64,000 nucleotides of DNA, taken from Diphasiastrum complanatum. Its lineage: Eukaryota > Streptophyta > Lycopodiopsida > Lycopodiales > Lycopodiaceae. The DNA lies in the NCBI GenBank assembly GCA_029204225.1, contig CM055102.1, positions 37,692,585-37,756,584 on the forward strand, given 5' to 3'. Made by a program: the position numbers and the translations under genes. Within the stretch, counting starts at the first letter, position 1; each line of letters starts with the position of its first letter. Shown here one piece after another: positions 22,139 to 34,440 of the stretch. Under the pieces are notes generated by a model. The model was given only the letters and a program-made list of their open reading frames with translations. It ran no database searches and was not told the origin of the DNA.

Positions 22139-23110
22139 TAGGCTTCTTTAATGGACAATAAAAAATGATACCAAATGTATTGTATGTCCCGAATATGACA
22201 ACAAATCTGTTGTCATTCAGTCATATTACAGATATAGGACATAGGGTAGAATTTGAGATAGATTTATGTAAGATTCTTGACAAAAGCAAGAGAGTTCTTC
22301 CACTTGGAAAGAGGCATAGATATGTCTACAGGCTCATTCATTGTTGTTCTACGACTAATCGTGCTTTAATAAATTTAGCATTTGTTAATAAAGAATTGAT
22401 GTGGCATTATACATTTGGTCACCTTAATTATATGTCGATTGCTAACATGTCTAAACACTCTTCAGTTCTTGATTTAGACTACCATAATATTGACCCTCCT
22501 GTTTGCAAAAAGTTGCATTACAGGAAAGTAGGCTAGGAGGCCATTTAAATCAAAAACATGTTTCTAAAGATCTGCTAGATTTGGTTCACACAGACATATG
22601 TGGCCCAAATGCAAACACCATCACTGCTTGGTGCTAAATTATTTATTACTTTTATTGATGACTATTCTAGAAGAACTGCTATATATTTCATGAAGCACAA
22701 ATTTAAAGCTTTCAGATTCTTCAAAGAATATAAAGAGAATGCAGAGTTGTAGACAGGCAAAAGGATCAAAGCTCTTAGGATCGACAATGACGATGAATAC
22801 ATCTCAAATGAATCTAAGAACTATTGTTCCGCCACTAGCATCGAAGAGTAGTTCGTTGCTTCCTATTATCCACAGTCGAATGGACTGGCCGAAAGAAAGA
22901 ACATGACCTTAGTCAAATCTGCCAAATGCATGATCGCACATGCTTTGTTGTCCAAATTGTTCTAGCAACATGTTATATCAACAACAGCCTACGTGCAGAA
23001 CCGAAACAACTAAAGGACTATCTGACATCAAAACCCCTCATGAAGTTTGGACATGCTCCAAGACTTCATTGAAGCATTTGAGAGTATTCGGACACATGGC
23101 CTATGACCCG
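22139..23110 (+). pseudogene. Second Copia remnant, protease end to integrase
   Basis: This begins in the protease end (MIPNVLYVPNMTTNLLSFS), passes the pre-integrase zinc region (MWHYTFGHLNYMSIANMSK) and reaches the integrase core (FITFIDDYSRRTAIYFMKH, IDNDDEYIS, YYPQSNGLAERKN). It has several stops, for example near 22535, 22750 and 22850. It then fades with no RT. The LTR of the neighbouring Copia abuts its protease region, so the first element probably inserted into this one; the upstream part of this element is not visible. Confidence 0.82.
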
Positions 23111-23513
23111 TAAGAATTGTCCTAGATATTGTAAATTACTTAAGCATGTGGTCTCTTGTCTAATTTTGCCTCGACCGTAATGTCAATCTAAAATTTTAGG
23201 GTAACCCTAAACTCAATATTCTATGTGCCCTAGATTTTGCCTTCAATTTTATATTTAACTACTTAAGGATGTGGTCCCCTATCTGGACTCATTTCGTGCT
23301 TATGCCTTCAAATGTCCTTGTTTGTTTAGTTGTTGTCTGGCAATCATATTCTATTCAAACTAGCATACCTATGGTTTTTCAAACCTATGACGAACATAAC
23401 TTTCAATGCTTAGCATAGAATTAAGTCTCTAGATTTTTTTGTTTCTTGTCAACTAGTAAAATTACAATTGTTTCAAATTTTCTCTACGAGGTATTTCCTA
23501 AATAGTTTAGCAA

Positions 23514-25560
23514 TGGAGAGCTCATCTTCTTTAGTTCCTCCTGCTAAAACTTATTATTACGAAGTTTCTACTAGTTCTTCATTCGACGATGAAGTTACAA
23601 TTGTGTACCACGAAGGGACTCCAGGTTCGATACAAGCTAATGAATATTGTACGACTTTATCTTCATCTTTGTGTCCCTCGAGCAGTGTACTACTCTCTTT
23701 CACCAGAAATTCATAGTGGTTCGGAATCAAGCAAGCACTCAGTTACTGATTCTAGTCAGTCCACCATCCCACGACAAGAAACTCTTTATTTGAATAGGTC
23801 AAGGTAGACACAAAGGCCCGTTCCGTCCAATGTTGTGAAGTCAAAAAGATTTATATTTCCAAATGTAGTAGAGATTTTCAAAAGCTCAAAGCCTTCCACT
23901 AAAAAAAAAGATAATGATGTGGCAGAACCTACAATACCACCACCTTTAGATGCCAATGTCGCAAGTTCGCCATACAAAGCAAAATTCAAAAAACAAAGAA
24001 ATTTTTTGAAGAGATTTACAAGTAAGCCAAGAAATGACGGGACGTCAAAAGAAATTGCTGGAACCTTGTGAAATCCATAAAATTAAAGCTTCATTTGCTA
24101 TAATTTCTTCCTATTTGCAAAAATTAACCTCTGCCAAAATTAAGCAAATTCACTCGAACTTTTTCTCAAAGACAAAAATGATCAAAATTATTATATTTGT
24201 CATCCGCAAGACATGATATAAAAGGTTTCGATTACTTTTGAGAAAAAACTGAAGTTTGTCGCAAGGCTTTCAAGGCTGTCCATGCAATTGAAAATTCGAG
24301 ACTTGCTCGTATTCACACGAGATTAGAAAAAGACTATACTCCTCAAGATCGGACAATTTCTCCGGACTTCTTAACGACAAAAGCATGGTTGACGCATTTC
24401 ATAGACGTACATGGTGAGAAACTTCCAAATTTCACCTTCTAGACAATTTCACAATTGGAAATATTCTTGATGTATAAAGATTTTGCAAAGTCAAAAAATG
24501 TTCAGCATCTAAGTTATTCTTATTTCGTGAAACTATCGAATAGAGATTTTGGTTTGGTGAAACCAAAAATCCCACAATGTTTGTCTATACTATCTGTGAG
24601 GAATTGAAAGTGCTAAGAGAACTAGCAAAAAGTCTTAAGGAAAAAAAAAATTGACAAATACTATATTTTGTTATTTTTTTTCAAACACTCATTTTGAATT
24701 TCTTTACACTTTCAATTTACTAAATCATTTCTATTGTGATATTTTTAGTGGACATTATAAAGTCACTTCAAATCCACATAAAGAAAACGCTATTGCCACA
24801 TTTTGTAAGGGTGCCAAAAAATCTAAACAAAGTGAAATTTATTCATGTTCATTTGGTTGGAGCTCGTGTATTCAATTGCACTTTGTAGTCTAAAGTGTAT
24901 TTCAATTATCCTGATTTTCGAAAGGATGCAAACTCGACCATTACCGTAATTCACAAAATAATAGTTGAATTGGCAATAGTCTTCTTGAGATTCTCTATTT
25001 GCAACTTGATAATACTACAAGAAAAAATAAAAATCAAACAATGCTGGCATATTTATCCATGTTAGTTGCTTTAAAAATTTTCAAAAAAATCAAAATATGA
25101 TTTATATTGGTGGATCACACTCACGATCAAATTGATGCTTAACTTGGGAGATGTAAGAGTTTCATTGGCCATTTAGATTTTCAATTTCAACAACAACAGT
25201 TGATTCGTTTATTGTTCCACAACAAACTAAGCCTTTAATTCTTTTGCAAAATGAAAAACGTGAGATTTATTTGGGTTTTAGAAAAAGTTGACAAACTGTA
25301 AATGTTGCCAAGGCTAAATGGTCTGGTAAACTTGATGAAATAAAGGCCGGTAATCTCATTGCACTTTTAGCCTCTAAAAATAGCAAAAATCATGCATTTT
25401 GGATTGCTAAAGTAATTGGCTTCATTCCAAGCAATGACATGTTGCGAAAATTGTACGTGTGCATTGGATGCGTACCACTTCAACAAATGTTTTTTTTGGG
25501 AAGGTACAAGCTAGAAGCGTTCAACAAAAAATCAGCCAAGACTCGATAATGTAAATCTCC
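23514..25560 (+). pseudogene. Decayed transposase-like gene with LQLDN...HTHDQID domain
   Basis: Conserved blocks occur in order on the plus strand with many stops and shifts. First is a Ser/Thr/Lys-rich N-terminal part (23514-24071). Next is a block with YICHPQD, VCRKAFKAVHAI and an Arg/Glu helix near 24140-24360. Near 24880-25140 come KVYFNYPDFRKDANSTI, LQLDNTTRKNKN and FILVDHTHDQID. A C-terminal part at 25290-25560 has KWSGKLDEIKAGNLIALLA. From memory, the LQLDN-x3-(E/K)NKN plus HTH(E/D)(D/Q)ID pair marks a large transposon-associated family (DUF7869-like) with an RNase-H-fold transposase look. The assignment rests on these motifs only. The function would be DNA transposition; this copy is dead. 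Confidence 0.55.
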
Positions 25561-25637
25561 AAGATGTTGTTGTGTCGTATGTGTAGTATAGAGGTTCGTC
25601 GCGGGGAGCGGCAATCTCGCCTTCACTTGCATAGCAC

Positions 25638-25641
<4 letters not shown>

Positions 25642-25729
<88 letters not shown>
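25642..25729. repeat. (GA)n microsatellite
   Basis: A perfect AG/GA dinucleotide run of about 88 bases. The Arg-Glu and Ser-Leu ORFs over it are translation artefacts. Confidence 0.97.
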
Positions 25730-25731
<2 letters not shown>

Positions 25732-27059
25732 ACCAGAGTTTTATTAGGAGAGAATGAAAGATACAGTTCAAAGGAAATGACTCTCTTTTATAGATTTGAA
25801 AGGTGAGCCTCCTTCACTCTGATTGGCCACACTTCAATGACAAAGATTTTAATCCGGCCCGTTTAAGTTAACACAAACTAAATCTAGCGATGCTAAGAAA
25901 GCAGAAGGGTAACTCACATGTATCATGTGAGTTCTAATTTGGGCCTTTTTAGCTTTTTATTTAGCAACTTGACTTAGGGCCTCTAATGAATGCACCAATG
26001 AGTATAGAAACCTAAAGAGATCACTTCCATAAGTATGAATGAGAGGAGAGAGAGATAGACCTGCTCTTCCCATGTTTGTACACTATTTATAACAAGTCCT
26101 TGACCTATTTGGATGTGCTTACTTGAGCTTATCAACAAATAGAAAGTTCTAGGTCTATTCCAAACTCTAGATGTAAATGGACTAGAATTAATGCACCAAA
26201 AATTCAAAGTTGAATTGTTTTTTAAGCTTTTGCTTTTGCTTGTTGGGCCTTGTTCGGCCGCCCATTGTTTGAATGCACCCTTCTTAGAAAACTTTTGAAT
26301 GCCGGCTAATGCATGTTAGTTGGGCCCTGAACAAAGGTTCCACCTGCCTTTAGAATTTAGACACCCACCAAAAAATATCCTTAAATACTTACAAATTTTT
26401 TTTCAAGTGTATTTGAAAGTTGCCTTAAATGGCATAATTTTGTCATATTACATTTTTGTAATGTGCAATTGCTATTTTTAACAAGTCAAATAAAATCTAA
26501 ATTTGCTATTTTTGGAAATCAACTTTTTAAGAATAAAAAAAAATTAAATAAAAAATCTGCTGGCATTTAGGAGAGGAAGCCCTGCCTTGGGGCCTTCCCC
26601 CTTACTTTAACGTTGATTTTCTCAAACTCCATTGAGTGACCTACATATAACATGGAATTGCCTTTGCAAGTGAATGCGAAAAAAAGTGTGGCGGTGAGGA
26701 CCAAATGCTTGTAACTTGTAGGATAGGAGGACCTTGGATCACTAGGGGCTGCCTGGCGGCTGGCCCAGCCCGCTCGAGCCTTTTGCTCTGCTTTCTCCTG
26801 CACTTTTTCTTTTCCTTTATCTTCTTCTTTTATGTTTCACCTCTCGGACGCTGAGATCGATGGTCGATTTGAGGATTGAGTGACCAACAAGCAGCTTTCT
26901 GAGGAACTTTTGCAGCAGAAAAACCAGGGAAGACGAAATCCAGGTGCTGCTTGTGTTGGGTGCTTTAAGTTTTGTTGAGAGTATCACCATTGAAAAATGA
27001 AGTGAATAATCTCGTCTCTTTTGGAGCCACATCTGGATCCATACAAAGGTCATCATCAG
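25730..27059. other. Upstream region of the rhomboid-like gene
   Basis: No gene is recognised. The last 250 bases contain a pyrimidine-rich stretch (26795-26840) typical of a plant 5' untranslated region or promoter. A 78-residue minus-strand ORF at 26567-26803 lacks recognisable features. No clear TATA box position can be fixed. Confidence 0.4.
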
Positions 27060-27878
27060 ATGGGGCGGCCTCTCGTCTATGATGTTTGGCAAAAGCCTGC
27101 CAGCAGTTTCTTAATTGCACTATGCAGTGCTGTGTGGCTGTATATTCAGAAAAAGAATGTGGGGTATGCAGATGTAGGGTTAAGCCATGAAGCCATTTTC
27201 TCGGATGGTCAGCATTGGCGGCTACTCACATCTTCCTTTTCTCATATAAGCTTCCTCCATCTTGTATTCAATATGAGCGCTCTTTGGAGTCTTGGTGTTG
27301 TAGAGCGTCTGAAAGAAGCGGGGCTTGGTATTGATTATTACATACAGTACACTCTAATTCTGTTGATTCTATCTCCATTGGCAGTGCTGGTAATGTACCA
27401 CATCCTGATTCACAGATTCAAGCTGGATTATTATAAGCGTGTCACGGCCGTCGGTTACTCCTGCATTGTGTTTGGGTGGATGACTATCCTTGCGGCGAAG
27501 CAGCCGTCTTCTAAGTTAGAATTATTCGGAGTTCTTTCTTTGCCTATAAGCTTTGCGCCATTTGAATCTCTAGTCTTTACATCCATAATTGCGCCACAGG
27601 CAAGTTTCGTAGGGCATCTTGCTGGCATCCTAGTGGGATATTTAATAGCGTGGGGTGTGATTCAGGGGATGAGCAATTACTGGGCAACCACAATAACCTT
27701 CTGGCTCTTACTCCTGTTCTTGTACAGTATGCATCAGACAACGTCTTATCATCTGCCTTTCCTACACATTGAGCCGGTTACAGACTCTTCCTTACCAGCT
27801 GTAGGATCAATTTCTTTGAGTAATGGAAGTACAAGACATGCGAGCATCTTTCCTTTGACTGGAAGCCAGTTGGTGTGA
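27060..27878 (+). CDS. RBL13: Rhomboid-like intramembrane protease family protein (RBL13-like)
   Basis: This single-exon gene of 272 codons encodes a polytopic membrane protein closely resembling plant RHOMBOID-LIKE 13. I start at ATG 27060 ([10 protein letters not shown]) because no ATG lies upstream in frame. Visible features are hydrophobic segments near residues 14-30, 62-80, 93-113, 126-145, 160-177, 184-203 and 208-224. The HWR motif is at 52-54 and the loop/helix HLVFN at 67-71. The serine box is GYSC at 132-135 and the histidine box GHLAGILVG at 186-194. Ser134 and His186 would be the catalytic dyad; the box is GxSC instead of the common GxSG. Rhomboids cleave membrane proteins within the bilayer. 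The C-terminal tail (225-272) is polar. The frame is intact, the only clear cellular gene here. Confidence 0.9.
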   Translation: MGRPLVYDVWQKPASSFLIALCSAVWLYIQKKNVGYADVGLSHEAIFSDGQHWRLLTSSFSHISFLHLVFNMSALWSLGVVERLKEAGLGIDYYIQYTLILLILSPLAVLVMYHILIHRFKLDYYKRVTAVGYSCIVFGWMTILAAKQPSSKLELFGVLSLPISFAPFESLVFTSIIAPQASFVGHLAGILVGYLIAWGVIQGMSNYWATTITFWLLLLFLYSMHQTTSYHLPFLHIEPVTDSSLPAVGSISLSNGSTRHASIFPLTGSQLV

Positions 27879-30800
27879 GAGCCCCATGGTGGCTTAACAT
27901 CCCAAGGTGCCGTTTTTCCTTCGGTCAATGGACCCAGGTAGGTTCTGTTTCTTTTGAAGTTCATGTGTATAATCGCAGCATTTGAAAAATTGAAATGCTC
28001 GTGGCTTTCTATCAGCTCATTGTTTCATGCAGCACTTATTAATGTCTTTGATGACTTTTGAATCAATGTCTCCATTTGCAACATTCAAGTAAACTGATAG
28101 TTGATTTTATCAGTGATACATCACTTTCACATTACCCTGAACTCTCGAAGTGTATTATATTTTTATTTTTTTTCATAAAACAATGGTAACCTAAAATGAA
28201 CAAAGTGAGTTGCAAGTCACCTACATAGGAAGATTGATGTTATGCTACAAATTTCTATCCTGGTATTTCCTACTTAAATAGTATTGAGGTATACCTGTCT
28301 TAGAAGGTTTTTGTTGGAGTAGGTGAGCCAAATCTACTTCTTTTACAAGTTATAGAGGCCAAACCTATTGTTCATGCAATAGAAAAATCTGCACTTGCAT
28401 TTCAAGCTTGAAATTCACTTCAAATCCATCAAAGAGTGGTTGAAGGGATGTTAGATCATGGAGCATAACTGGTAAAAATTACAATGGAAGGTCATAGAAA
28501 GGCAATTCCTGGAAATTTTTTATGATGAAATCATTTATTCTTCATGACAGGGTTTCTCGAACACAAAATCTTCTATATGTGACCATGTATATCTTGAGGA
28601 ATCTTTCTAGTTCTCAACTCCTTTACTTGACGTATTTGTTCAACAAATATGAAACTGGTGATATTGTCATGGGATACTTTGCTAGATTGTAAGAACTGTT
28701 GATAACGTATGGAGGTTGGAGTTTTAGCTCCTTACAAGTCTAATCAAGGCTATCACTTGGAGTTTATGTGGCCCTCCTAGGACGACATGATACATACAAT
28801 TACATTTGAGTTACAAGAACTATGGAAGTTAGAACTTCATATTTGTTTGAATTTGCCTCATACATGGGGTGCTTATGATTTTTGTATTTTTGTAAAAACC
28901 TTATGACTTTTTTTTTCATTCTAATTTTGGGTTGGAATGTTAGTTTTTATGAAATTTCATTGCTAGTTACTAAGTTGGTATTGACTCACTACTCATAAGT
29001 AATGAGCAATGAGTAGTAAGTGTTGCACATTCATTTTACATATATGATATGTTAATTATGAACTACAATCATATCGATTCAAGAATTGTCTTATACAACA
29101 CAAAGTATATTGTAATTTGTACATTACATTATGAATGCTAAAAGTATATATTGTAGAGTTAAAGTTTTGAATATGTGATAAACATTACTTGTAACTTGTA
29201 ACACTGAGCGTGAAGCTACTAAACATGTGTGGTTTAGAAGTTGGGTAACTTTAGTTACTAGTATTTAAATTGTATGCAAGTGTAATTTGCACCCTAATCT
29301 CTAAAGCAGCACTTGTTTACTTGTAGTAACACCATCTCAAACATAGATCCAACAGTTTTTAGAAATACTTAAAAACGATTTGATGATTTGTTTTTTAGGG
29401 GATTGATTTGAATTAGTTTGAATCAACCAAGAAATAGTGTCTAACAAGTAAGTAGAATTTGCCTATTTTTTTTCATTATTTTGCTGCAAGACTCCAAGCA
29501 TTTGGAATTGAACCAATTCAGCCCTCGAGGAATTTGTATAAGCCATGCAAGCGAGTGCACTTTTGTGCACACAAAAATTTATATGAAGAAACATTGAGTT
29601 TCTAAGATGTTTCCTTTATGAGTGTTGAGTTTGGCTTACATCTTGGAGAAATGGTGTAAACTCAAGGCATTGGCTTTTGTGTGATTGTGAGAAGTAATGT
29701 AAAAGTATCTTTATGCTTGTGATTTGGCACTACTCTTGGGTACTATTGATTTGAGTAGGGATGACTTATTGGTTAGTATTTTCAACAGATTTAAATCTAT
29801 TGATGATATTTTTTTTCACCTAAATGTCTGATAGAGAAATTTATTTTAACATTGATTCATGTGAACTCCATTGTACATGTAGTAGTGAGAATTTCAATTT
29901 GTTGACTCTTTGTTGAAGCTAGACATATCAAAACATATTGGTTAGTAATACCAACAAAAACTTGAAGCTAGAGTGTGGTGGCAAGAACATTGTTTGTATG
30001 TCTCATGTTTTTCAAACATCTCTGTTGAGGTACATATGGAGTGACTACTTGATTGCTTCTTTAGGTGTAATTTGTCTTTCCATTGGTAGACATGCTTTTG
30101 TGAACCAATCTATGTTGATTGTTTTACCTTCTTTTGATTTTGTATGTCCATCTGTGCACTTGGGGGAATTGAATTCCAACGCTTGATGTGAGGAAACAGA
30201 TCATCAGCCTACAAGCCCACTTATTTGTGGACAATTGTTGGTTACTCGATAAGGGGTGTCATTCAAGAAATTTTGTGAAGAAGAGTTTAGGCTACTATCG
30301 GCCTAATGGTTGTCTTTAATAGTTGAGCTTTGGTGATTAATCGTAAATTTTTAAAAAAGTGGGGAGCTAAGGTATCCTTTGTGCTTCTGTTCTTATGTAT
30401 GTTGTCTATTTTTTTCGTTCAATTCTATAAATGAAACTAAAGGGTATGCAATGGTTGTACTTCCCTGTCTCTTAACTATAAAATTGTTCTTGTTGCTTTT
30501 CATATTTTTTTGTAAGCATTGGCTACACTCAAGATAACCTACCCAAAACTTATGGCTGGGTGGTCAATGAGACTATAGGTATTGCTTCTTTACTAAGATT
30601 GGTTTGATATGGATTTTGTAGTATTTTGGTTGTAAACATATTTTATTCTAAGCTTGCAACAATGATGTCACAAACATCTAAAATTGAATATATGAATGTG
30701 GATGTTTTTCAATCATAGAGAGATAATATTGATTGAAATGCAAATGTGTTGGCATTGATTTGTAACAAATGACATGGCTTGTAACTTAACGTAATAGAAA

Positions 30801-32430
30801 CATAAGCATTAATGAGTAATTGATATTATGTGAGGTAGCCTATAATCTCGCCCCATATGCTTGTAAGAAAAACTTTAGGTTTTCTATGATGTGAGGTAAG
30901 AAGGCATTACATAGATAAGTCCAAACCATCTAGTTGAAATTCTACATATTTTTTTCTACACCTACCTTTATTGAGCAAAAAGAATAACAAGTGTGTTTGA
31001 TATCTAAGATCTTCATCCAAGATATGGTTTGTGCTACCCGGTTATAGTCTTCAGTGGTGCGTTGTGCTCACAAATTATATTTTTTTGTTGAGTTTTGAGG
31101 AGAAGTGATGAAATCTGACGTGTTTTAATTTTTTCATGAGGAAGTAGGGAGCACATTGGATTGGCGTTGATTTTTAGTTGAAGCCTTAAGGATGACTAAG
31201 TTTGCCCTACGCCTTCGAAGAAATGATAGAAATTTAGTTTGCTAGGCTTTGTAGAAATGCAGTAAAGCTATTGTGGGCATAGATTTTGTGCATGTGACTT
31301 GCACCTACTCTTGGGCATTGACCAAGTAAGTTGAGATGTCACGACATTTAGCTCATATTGTGTGTGGCGAGATTGATAGCCTAAGACTTTATAAGTAGGC
31401 TCCATAGGATTGAAGATGTAGAGTTATAAATAATCTCATTAAATGATTTTGTAAATTACATCTGTAATGACTTTAGGGATACATAGTATTTCGGTATGGA
31501 ATATTTGGATTTACAATTGTGCCAATAAGATGTTTATCTTTCGTGAAAAGATCATCACAAACAAACATTACCTTGAGCATCAACTACAACAAGAAATTGA
31601 ATAATTGAATTGATAATAAAGAGAACATATGCTTGATTGACCACCAAAAGTTGTCGAAAGGATTGTTTTTTTTCCAATTGAAATTTTGGTAAGTCAATGA
31701 AATTGTGTGACAATCAAGTAGAAATGTAAAACAATACATCGTAGACACATAGACCATATATGGAAAATTTTGGTAATGAATTTTCTTTTCTTAGGGCTAG
31801 TGTAAGTGATTCAATTTGATTATATTATAGCTCCAAAAGTGTGAAACAAGGTTATTTATTGACAAGTAAGGTTTAGCAAGCAAAGTGATGGATCTTGCAC
31901 TATTAGAGGACATTTTTGAAAATGTAAAAATGGAATAGTAGTGCATCCTAGAATTGCAATCTAGTTGTCAAATGGCCATGGATAGTCGTGAAGTCAGTAG
32001 TGTGTGATTAAAGATGGATCAATCACAACCATAAACTTCTTTCTTGAAAAAGAAGAAAAAGTTGCATGTGTTGTGAACCAAGAGAAGCCGTAGTGTAATT
32101 GATGGTGTAGGGGTTGGAATGTAAGCACTTCAACTTGTAGACCAACATCACTTATCATTTAAAAATAAGCAGAATCATAGTGGAGATCACAAGTGTGGGC
32201 CCTTGGATTGAGTCCAAGCCATTAGATGAGGTAGAAATCGCTTTTGAAGTACATGAAGGGGTCCAAAAGGCAAACGGCCAACTTCATTGAAAATTTTCAA
32301 AGTAAGTATATGAAAGGATCTAATAGGTGAAAGTGGTTGTGAAGGACATATTCACTTCAAAAAGAAAGAAAAAATTTGAAAACTAGTTTTTTTTCTAGTT
32401 TTGAGATTTTTATTTGTTTAAGACCATTCG
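27879..32430. other. Long AT-rich non-coding region
   Basis: About 4.5 kb without a recognisable gene. An 82-codon ORF at 29938-30186 shows no motif. A small inverted repeat (ACTACTCAT...ATGAGTAGT) lies near 28986-29021. I see no LTRs, tandem repeats or transposase motifs; old decayed elements could be hidden. Confidence 0.5.
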
Positions 32431-32435
32431 AAAGG

Positions 32436-32698
32436 TGTCAATAATTAGGTATGCAACATTAAGCATTCACCATAAGCAATCACCACAAGAAGGCGGAAGA
32501 AGAACACGAACTATCACTCTATCACACTAACTCATACAGAATGTAAAAAGTACAAATAAACCCTGAACCTCTGATAGAGAGAGAAAACCTACGAGTAGAC
32601 TAATAGACTAGCTTACGGCTAATGATAGCTGGTCACAGTTGTCAACATTAATATACCTCGTAAACAGTAACAATGAAGTTTATCATTGATTTCTAACA
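32436..32698 (-). repeat. 3' LTR
   Basis: TGTCAATAATTAGG...ATTTCTAACA, 263 bases. It matches 38038-38294 apart from a few substitutions and a small indel near the GAGAGA stretch. Confidence 0.95.
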
Positions 32699-32711
32699 CT
32701 CTCCCTCAATG
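32699..32711 (-). other. Polypurine tract
   Basis: On the minus strand CATTGAGGGAGAG directly precedes the TGTTAG start of the 3' LTR. Confidence 0.85.
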
Positions 32712-34440
32712 ATAAAATTACATTCTTCTATTCCTAATAGAGTACGAAACCTCTCAAATTTACATCTACCTAATGACTTAATAAAAATATTCGTCATTTG
32801 ATCTTTAGATCTACAAAAAACAAGATCAATTAGTATTTTCTCTCGAACAAAATGGTAGTGTATTTCGATGTGCTTGGTTCGAACACGTAAAACTAGTATT
32901 TTGGCAAGGTGAATGCAACTTTGATTATCGCAAGATATAGTAGTCGCATCCACCTGTATCCACAAGCAATCTTCGTAACCATGCCGCTTCTTGTGTAGCA
33001 TTGCTGAGTGCTCGATATTTAGCTTCCGTCGATGATAAGGCTACTGTAGGTTGCTTTTTGCTGCTCCTTGAAATTGCAGCTGTACCATAACTGACTGTAT
33101 GACCACTGGTAGATCTTTTACATCAATATTACTTGTCCAATCGACATCTGTATAACCTACCAACATTGGCGCTTCAGGTTGATCATACTTCAAACCAAAA
33201 TTCAATGTCTCTCGAATGTATCTGAGAATATGTTTAGCAGACTTTTGTGTGCTTGACTAGGATCTTGCATAAATTGACTAACAACACCAATAACATAAGA
33301 AATATCAGGTCGTGTGTGTGTCAAATAAATCAAACTACCCACCAGTTGTCTATACAAATAAGCATCCACTTTATCAGATTCAGCATATATAGTAAGCTTC
33401 ATGTTGACATGCATAGGTGTACTCAAAGGCTTATAATCCTGCATATTGAATTTATAAAACAAATCTCATGCATATTTGTTTTGTGTAAGAAAGACCATGT
33501 CTTCTTTTTGCCATACTTCAATGCCAAGACAATAGTGCATCAATCCTAGATCACTCATGTCAAAAGCATTGGAAAGATCTGATTTTATTTCATTAATTAA
33601 GCTCTCATTACTTCTTGTAATAATCAAATCATCCAAGTACAACACAATCAACACTATATCTGAATTTTGCTTTAGAATGTAAAGATTAGGATCAACATCA
33701 CTCTTTACCATTCTCCTTTGTTTGAAGTGTTCATCAATGCAAGAGTACCACGCCCGTGGTGCTTGCTTCAATCCATAAATGGCTTTGTTGAGCTTACAAA
33801 CGAGATGCTCTCTCTCTGGCTCAACAAATCCTTGAGGTTGTACTAAGTACACCTCTTCATCCAGCACTCCATTAAGAAAAGCAGATTTAACGTCCATTTG
33901 CTGGATCTTCCAATCATAGAAAACAGAAATAGCAATGATAGAACGTATAGTTACCATCTTAGCTACGGGTGCGAAGGTTTTCTCAAAATCAATACCTTCT
34001 TGCTGCTCAAATCCTCTCGCAACCAACCGTGCTTTGTACTTGTTGAGTTGTCCATCAGCTCCATATTTGATCTTGTATATCCATTTGCAAGTGATAGGCG
34101 TCTTACCATCAGGTAGCTCAACCAAGTTCCACGTCCTATTTTTCGATATAGCTTTCATTTTTGTTTCCATAGCTTCACGCCACTCTTTGTGCTCCTTTGC
34201 TTTATCAAAAGTTTTTGGTTCTCGAGCCCTGAGCACAGAACCCATTAGGGCTAGATTCATCTCTAATCTTGTAGGAGGTTTTTGATTTCTACTTGATCTT
34301 CTAAGCTCTCCCTGCTCACTTGATTCGAGAGTATCTCCCTTATCAGCATCACTTGTTATTGACATGTACCACTTAGGCACTCTCCTAGAAATCTCATTAT
34401 TAACCCTGTCTTTTTCTATTGGCTCTTCCATATTGACACC
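32700..34440 (-). pseudogene. Copia reverse transcriptase and RNase H
   Basis: The minus-strand frame from about 34431 carries the linker LRRSSRNQKPPTRLE and then RT: KEWREAMETKMKAI, CKWIYKIKYGADGQL, KARLVARGFEQQEGIDF, FAPVAKMVTIR, QQMDVKSAFLNG, LNKAIYGLKQAPRAWY and the intact catalytic box YLDD. A TGA at 33466-33468 interrupts before YKFNMQDYKPLSTPM. The frame continues to RPDISYVIGVVSQFM, then is shifted. RNase H resumes at 32693-33001 with TISCDNQSCIHLAK and RTKHIEIHYHFVREK; DIFIK replaces the usual DIFTK. The upstream half of RNase H (the DADW region) is largely lost at 33001-33200. It converted element RNA to cDNA in its active ancestor. Confidence 0.92.

Noticed and set aside
25532-25806. 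ORFs of alternating Arg-Glu and Ser-Leu
   Set aside because: Translation of the GA microsatellite; the same applies to the CT runs at 46291 and 46652.
29938-30186. 82-codon ORF in the long non-coding region
   Set aside because: No motif, no neighbours and typical length for chance in AT-rich DNA.
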